Below are positions 60,761-64,000 of a stretch of 64,000 bases of DNA, piece by piece. The notes under the pieces are model-generated. The model was not told the origin of the DNA. It worked only from the letters and a program-made list of their open reading frames with translations, and did not search any database. Made by a program: the position numbers and the translations under genes. How positions within the stretch are numbered: position 1 is the stretch's first letter; each line of letters begins with the position of its first letter. The DNA lies in contig SVJS01000007.1 of assembly GCA_015068855.1 (NCBI GenBank), positions 1-64,000 on the forward strand. Reading direction: 5' to 3'. This DNA comes from Oscillospiraceae bacterium (lineage in GTDB: Bacteria > Bacillota > Clostridia > UBA1381 > UBA9506).

Positions 60761-63250
60761 ATGAGAATTTGGGGAAGAGTGGTGGCATTATTATGTTGTG
60801 CCGTTCTGCTTTTAGGCATGACAGGCATTACGGTTTTGGCGGCAACGCCATGCTACCTGTTTGAAGACTTTGAAGCAGGCGATTTTACAAACACAGCGGT
60901 CAATAACGTGCCGCCCAGTCACACTGGCGGTTCTTCGGAGACGTGGAGCACCACCTCCGGTTCTGACGGTCTGTATTCATTGCAGACAGAAACGCTCTCC
61001 AATAGCCGCACGAATACATATCTTCGTTTTCAGTCAACCGGAACCGGCAACTGGAACAATGGTCTGACAATCAAGAGCAGTCATCTTGCCGGCAAAACGG
61101 TGTATGATTACACCATCAGTTTTGATATGAAGGTTGATGCCTGGTCAGGTTATAATAGTAACACGGAAGCCTTTGACCACGCATCCCGTATTTTTAACAT
61201 TCGTTTGGGCAACAGTCCTACAAAGGCAGTCTGCCTTCGCTTAGAAGGTGGATATTTGCAGGGCGTTGTCGGTAACGATGCAGAGGGTGGCGGTATTGAA
61301 AATGGTGTCATCCGCAACCTGGCGCCTGTTTGGAATGTAGGCACCGGTGTAGGGGATATGCACAATTACCGCCTGAGTTTCCGCAAGGGTGCTTCCGGCG
61401 AGGGGTTGGTTGATTTGTATATTGACAACGAGCGTGTTTTAGACTCTGCAAAATATGCTGATGTGGCAACACCGCTTAACTCGTCAACCGGTGAATATCT
61501 GTCAATGAGCGCCTATGATAATTCAATCGGTAAATTAATAACGGATATCCGTTTTGATAACATTCGTTTAGAATATGCCGGTGCACCGGCTTCGGCCAAG
61601 GAGCCCTTTGGTGATGGACAGGTTCGTGTTCACAACGCCCGTCTTATTAATGCAACAACAACCTACCAGGGTTCCACAGTTGATGCGATGAATGGTACAC
61701 ATCGTTGCACCTTTACGGTAGATAATAAAGGTGCTGCAACTACCATGAAGGTTATTATCGGTGCTTATGATGAAAATGGCGTTATGTATGCCTGCAAGGC
61801 AACTGATATTGCAGTAGCTGCCAACAGCACGCAAAATTGCAGCGCGGATCTTACTGTTAGCGGTTTTGGTGATGAAAATGCAAAACGCAGTATTCGTGCT
61901 TATATCTGGACAGGCAATATTCAACCGCGTTATGAGGTTTTAAGCGTTGAATTATCTGTTGTGGACCGCGCCTTAGCAGAGCTGGACACTATGTTCAATA
62001 AGGAAACGCAGCTTTCCTGGATTACATCACTGTATGATAAATCAACAGGCGCTTTCTTCTATTCAGCATCCTCCCGTGATGCAGCAAAAACTCAGCCATC
62101 AAAGTATGGTCCTCATCTGGAATCTACATTTGGTAGCGGCTTACCTGCTGCCCTTCAGTATATGGATGAAGATGCAAAGCTTGCAGTAGGCAGATGGGTG
62201 CAAAGCTTGCAGGATTCTGCAACAGGTTACTTTGTTGAACCGCAGTATAAGAGCCTTGTTTTAGGAAACACAACGAACTATCAGAATAAATTGGGTCGTG
62301 ATCTGGGTTATGCTTTAGGTCTTTTGAATGCTTGTGGTCTTGAACCTCTGTATCTGACCCCCAGCGAGCGTCAGCAAGCAGCAGCAGCTTCTGAGGTTTC
62401 CCTTTTCAGCATGACTCGTGCAGTCAGCAATGCAGTAGCAGACAATCTGGGTTCCTGGGAAGCATGGAAGGCCTGGATGGATAGACAGAGCTGGGACGAA
62501 GGAAGCGTTTGGGGCACCTGTCATACCATGGAATCCAATTCCGGCTTAATTATAGCAGCAGGCTATAAGAAACAGACTGCAGAATATTTGGTTGCAAACC
62601 ACATCGATTCGACCACCGGTATGATGAAGAGAACATCTGGCGGCACCTATCTGGGTGGCTATTCCTATAACACCATTTCCGGTACCTTAAAAGCTATGTG
62701 GGCATTCGGTGCAGACAGTATTGCTTATCCCTATATTGATAAGTTGTATAACAATGCATTAGACCTTGCAGAAAATCAAACACCGGGCGATATGGCACAG
62801 CTCATCAACCTGCCGGTCGGTATGCAGGGCGCCCGTAAGAGCTATGCTGCATCTGGAACGGCGTTACCCGCCGGTGTAGATGAAACCTTAGAGTCCATGG
62901 CACCGCGCTTCATCAGAGCGCTCACCAAGCAGCTGAAAGCTTACCAGAAGCCGGACGGATGCTTTGGTTATTCTAAGAGTGGTCCTCAGACCTACTCACA
63001 AGGCGTTCAGGTTTCCCCGGGAACCGTTAATGAAGCTGATATTAACGGTAATAATGCTTTGGCATGCCGTGCCCGCGATGTTCTGTACGAATTTGGCGGC
63101 GTGATTCCTGAGAAGATTTACACACCGCAGGAATTGGCAGAACGCATAAAGATAAAGTGGATAGGCACATTCAACTATGGCGGCACTCATACCTTTGCGT
63201 GGAAGCAAAATAATGGAATGCTACCGATCACAAACTGGACACTTAAATAA
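60761..63250 (+). CDS. Secreted multidomain protein with putative alpha/alpha-toroid domain (paralogue 2)
   Basis: An 829-residue exported protein I cannot assign to a named family. A signal peptide (~1-28, LLCCAVLLLGMTGITVLAA) is followed by a LamG-like/concanavalin sandwich (~30-275, YIDNERVLDSAKYA, DIRFDNIRLEY), an Ig-like beta domain (~282-400) and a helical repeat domain (~405-815). The last is homologous to that of the protein at 26342: W-VQ-LQD-TG-F-EP-Y, LLNACGLEPLYLTPSER, APRFIRALTKQLKAY, GCFGYSKSGP, SQGVQV and ADINGN all have counterparts there in the same order. No SLH repeats or lipobox are visible, so it may be freely secreted. GAAAGG precedes the ATG. A terminator follows. Confidence 0.75.
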   Translation: MRIWGRVVALLCCAVLLLGMTGITVLAATPCYLFEDFEAGDFTNTAVNNVPPSHTGGSSETWSTTSGSDGLYSLQTETLSNSRTNTYLRFQSTGTGNWNNGLTIKSSHLAGKTVYDYTISFDMKVDAWSGYNSNTEAFDHASRIFNIRLGNSPTKAVCLRLEGGYLQGVVGNDAEGGGIENGVIRNLAPVWNVGTGVGDMHNYRLSFRKGASGEGLVDLYIDNERVLDSAKYADVATPLNSSTGEYLSMSAYDNSIGKLITDIRFDNIRLEYAGAPASAKEPFGDGQVRVHNARLINATTTYQGSTVDAMNGTHRCTFTVDNKGAATTMKVIIGAYDENGVMYACKATDIAVAANSTQNCSADLTVSGFGDENAKRSIRAYIWTGNIQPRYEVLSVELSVVDRALAELDTMFNKETQLSWITSLYDKSTGAFFYSASSRDAAKTQPSKYGPHLESTFGSGLPAALQYMDEDAKLAVGRWVQSLQDSATGYFVEPQYKSLVLGNTTNYQNKLGRDLGYALGLLNACGLEPLYLTPSERQQAAAASEVSLFSMTRAVSNAVADNLGSWEAWKAWMDRQSWDEGSVWGTCHTMESNSGLIIAAGYKKQTAEYLVANHIDSTTGMMKRTSGGTYLGGYSYNTISGTLKAMWAFGADSIAYPYIDKLYNNALDLAENQTPGDMAQLINLPVGMQGARKSYAASGTALPAGVDETLESMAPRFIRALTKQLKAYQKPDGCFGYSKSGPQTYSQGVQVSPGTVNEADINGNNALACRARDVLYEFGGVIPEKIYTPQELAERIKIKWIGTFNYGGTHTFAWKQNNGMLPITNWTLK

Positions 63251-63257
63251 CAAAGAG

Positions 63258-63287
63258 AGGCACCCTGCAATGCAGGGTGCCTTTTTA
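63258..63287 (+). terminator. Terminator after the second toroid protein
   Basis: AGGCACCCTGC-aat-GCAGGGTGCCT followed by TTTT. Between here and the tRNA promoter the sequence (63288-63380) is AT-rich with no other feature. Confidence 0.9.
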
Positions 63288-63380
63288 ATGGCATATTAAG
63301 TTAAAACAGCCTGTTTATAAACGGCTTACAGGGCTATTTTATATTTTTTGAAAAAATATAAAAATTTTTTCAATTTTCTA

Positions 63381-63409
63381 TTGACAAACGCTTCGGAGTC
63401 GTGTATAAT
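63381..63409 (+). promoter_or_regulatory. Promoter of the tRNA cluster
   Basis: TTGACA (63381-63386) and TATAAT (63404-63409), 17-base spacer, perfect consensus as expected for a stable-RNA operon. Confidence 0.9.
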
Positions 63410-63463
63410 ACTATTTGTTGCTGAACGAGACCGAATCAATCAGCAGCCAAGTGATGAACCATT

Positions 63464-63539
63464 GGGCGCATAGCTCAGCTGGGAGAGCATCTGCCTTACA
63501 AGCAGAGGGTCACAGGTTCGAGCCCTGTTGCGCCCACCA
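63464..63539 (+). tRNA. tRNA-Val (anticodon TAC)
   Basis: 76 bases with encoded CCA. Acceptor GGGCGCA/TGCGCCC, anticodon loop CTTACAA, T loop GGTTCGAGCC. Confidence 0.97.
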
Positions 63540-63556
63540 TAATTCATCCATTATTC

Positions 63557-63633
63557 GGCCCGATAGTTCAGTTGGTTAGAATGCCAGCCTGTCACGCTGG
63601 AGGTCGGGGGTTCGAGCCCCCCTCGGGTCGCCA
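63557..63633 (+). tRNA. tRNA-Asp (anticodon GTC)
   Basis: 77 bases with encoded CCA. Acceptor GGCCCGA/TCGGGTC with one G-U pair, anticodon loop CTGTCAC, T loop GGTTCGAGCC. Confidence 0.97.
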
Positions 63634-63637
63634 ATCT

Positions 63638-63713
63638 GCCTCTGTAGCTCAGTCGGTAGAGCAAAGGACTGAAAATCCTTGTGTCGGCGGTTCGATTCCA
63701 CCCGGAGGCACCA
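63638..63713 (+). tRNA. tRNA-Phe (anticodon GAA)
   Basis: 76 bases with encoded CCA. Acceptor GCCTCTG paired with CGGAGGC, anticodon loop CTGAAAA, T loop GGTTCGATTCC. It begins 4 bases after tRNA-Asp. Confidence 0.96.
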
Positions 63714-63731
63714 ATTGAGCTTGGTAATGAT

Positions 63732-63806
63732 GCGGGAGTGGCTCAGTGGTAGAGCGTCACCTTGCCAAGGTGAACGTCGCGAGTTCGAATCTCGTCTTCC
63801 GCTCCA
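63732..63806 (+). tRNA. tRNA-Gly (anticodon GCC)
   Basis: 75 bases with encoded CCA. Acceptor GCGGGAG/CTTCCGC, anticodon loop TTGCCAA, T loop AGTTCGAATC. The body is nearly identical to the tRNA-Gly(CCC) at 20933. Confidence 0.97.
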
Positions 63807-63810
63807 ATTA

Positions 63811-63847
63811 AAAACTTGCTTCTAAGCCCTTAGAGGCAAGTTTTTTT
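63811..63847 (+). terminator. Terminator after tRNA-Gly
   Basis: AAACTTGCTTCTAA-gccc-TTAGAGGCAAGTTT followed by TTTT. Confidence 0.88.
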
Positions 63848-63892
63848 ATCGCTAAGTGGTCTTTTTTAAGACTGTTACATATAATAGAATAT

Positions 63893-63966
63893 GGCGCCAT
63901 AGCCAAGTGGTAAGGCAGAGGTCTGCAACACCTTTACCCCCAGTTCAAATCTGGGTGGCGCCTCCA
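63893..63966 (+). tRNA. tRNA-Cys (anticodon GCA)
   Basis: 74 bases with encoded CCA. Acceptor GGCGCCA/TGGCGCC, anticodon loop CTGCAAC, T loop AGTTCAAATC. Preceded by TATAAT at 63880-63885 with only a weak -35; separate from the cluster upstream, which ends in a terminator. Confidence 0.96.
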
Positions 63967-63968
63967 CG

Positions 63969-64000
63969 TCGGAACAAGTTACGCTTGTTCCGATTTTTTT
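63969..64000 (+). terminator. Terminator after tRNA-Cys
   Basis: TCGGAACAAG-ttacg-CTTGTTCCGA followed by seven T up to the window edge. Confidence 0.9.

Overview
The window looks like the chromosome of a spore-forming, Gram-positive anaerobe of the class Clostridia. The sequence signs are an alpha/beta-type small acid-soluble spore protein, glycine and lysine riboswitches, the WalR-WalK-YycH-YycI locus, a PASTA-domain kinase with its PP2C phosphatase, S-layer-homology (SLH) surface proteins, sigma-A promoters with near-consensus boxes and 17-base spacers, and many strong intrinsic terminators. I cannot name a genus from sequence alone. I saw no insertion sequence, prophage or CRISPR array.

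Layout. 0-5 kb: spore protein (minus strand), then ylxM-ffh-rpsP-khpA (signal recognition particle and small-subunit ribosome genes), then a tandem glycine riboswitch controlling an alanine/glycine:sodium symporter. 5-10 kb: a short-chain dehydrogenase, a small membrane-anchored protein, two tandem lipid kinases, a PHP-type phosphatase and an SGNH hydrolase. 9.7-17.7 kb: the conserved rsmB-rlmN-stp-prkC-rsgA-rpe-thiN gene string, ending in a HAD phosphatase. 17.7-20.9 kb (minus): asd-dapA-dapB under a lysine riboswitch. 20.9-21.7 kb: tRNA-Gly(CCC) and an HD-domain hydrolase.

21.8-36.6 kb is the accessory region. It holds a 1350-residue SLH surface protein behind a perfect consensus promoter and long structured leader, a secreted protein with a putative alpha/alpha-toroid domain, an AlaA-like aminotransferase, an SLH-anchored GH88 unsaturated glucuronyl hydrolase, a secreted lipoprotein nuclease, another SLH protein and a DUF4091/GH123-like protein. 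A second toroid protein lies at 60.8-63.3 kb. Together they suggest a surface apparatus for binding and degrading uronate-containing glycans, perhaps with scavenging of extracellular DNA. That role is inference.

36.6-57.6 kb is mostly housekeeping: lysS, murA, an orphan KorC-like subunit, walR-walK, a novel secreted protein, yycH-yycI, obgE, ispE, an EamA transporter, a lipoprotein cyclophilin, gapA, mscL, dusB, an HPr-kinase-like ATPase, tyrS, metA and a PfkB sugar kinase. 57.7-60.7 kb carries dnaA-yaaA-recF-remB, from which dnaN is missing and after which gyrB does not follow. The window ends with a tRNA cluster (Val, Asp, Phe, Gly, Cys).

All calls rest on reading motifs and gene order by eye; no database search was run.
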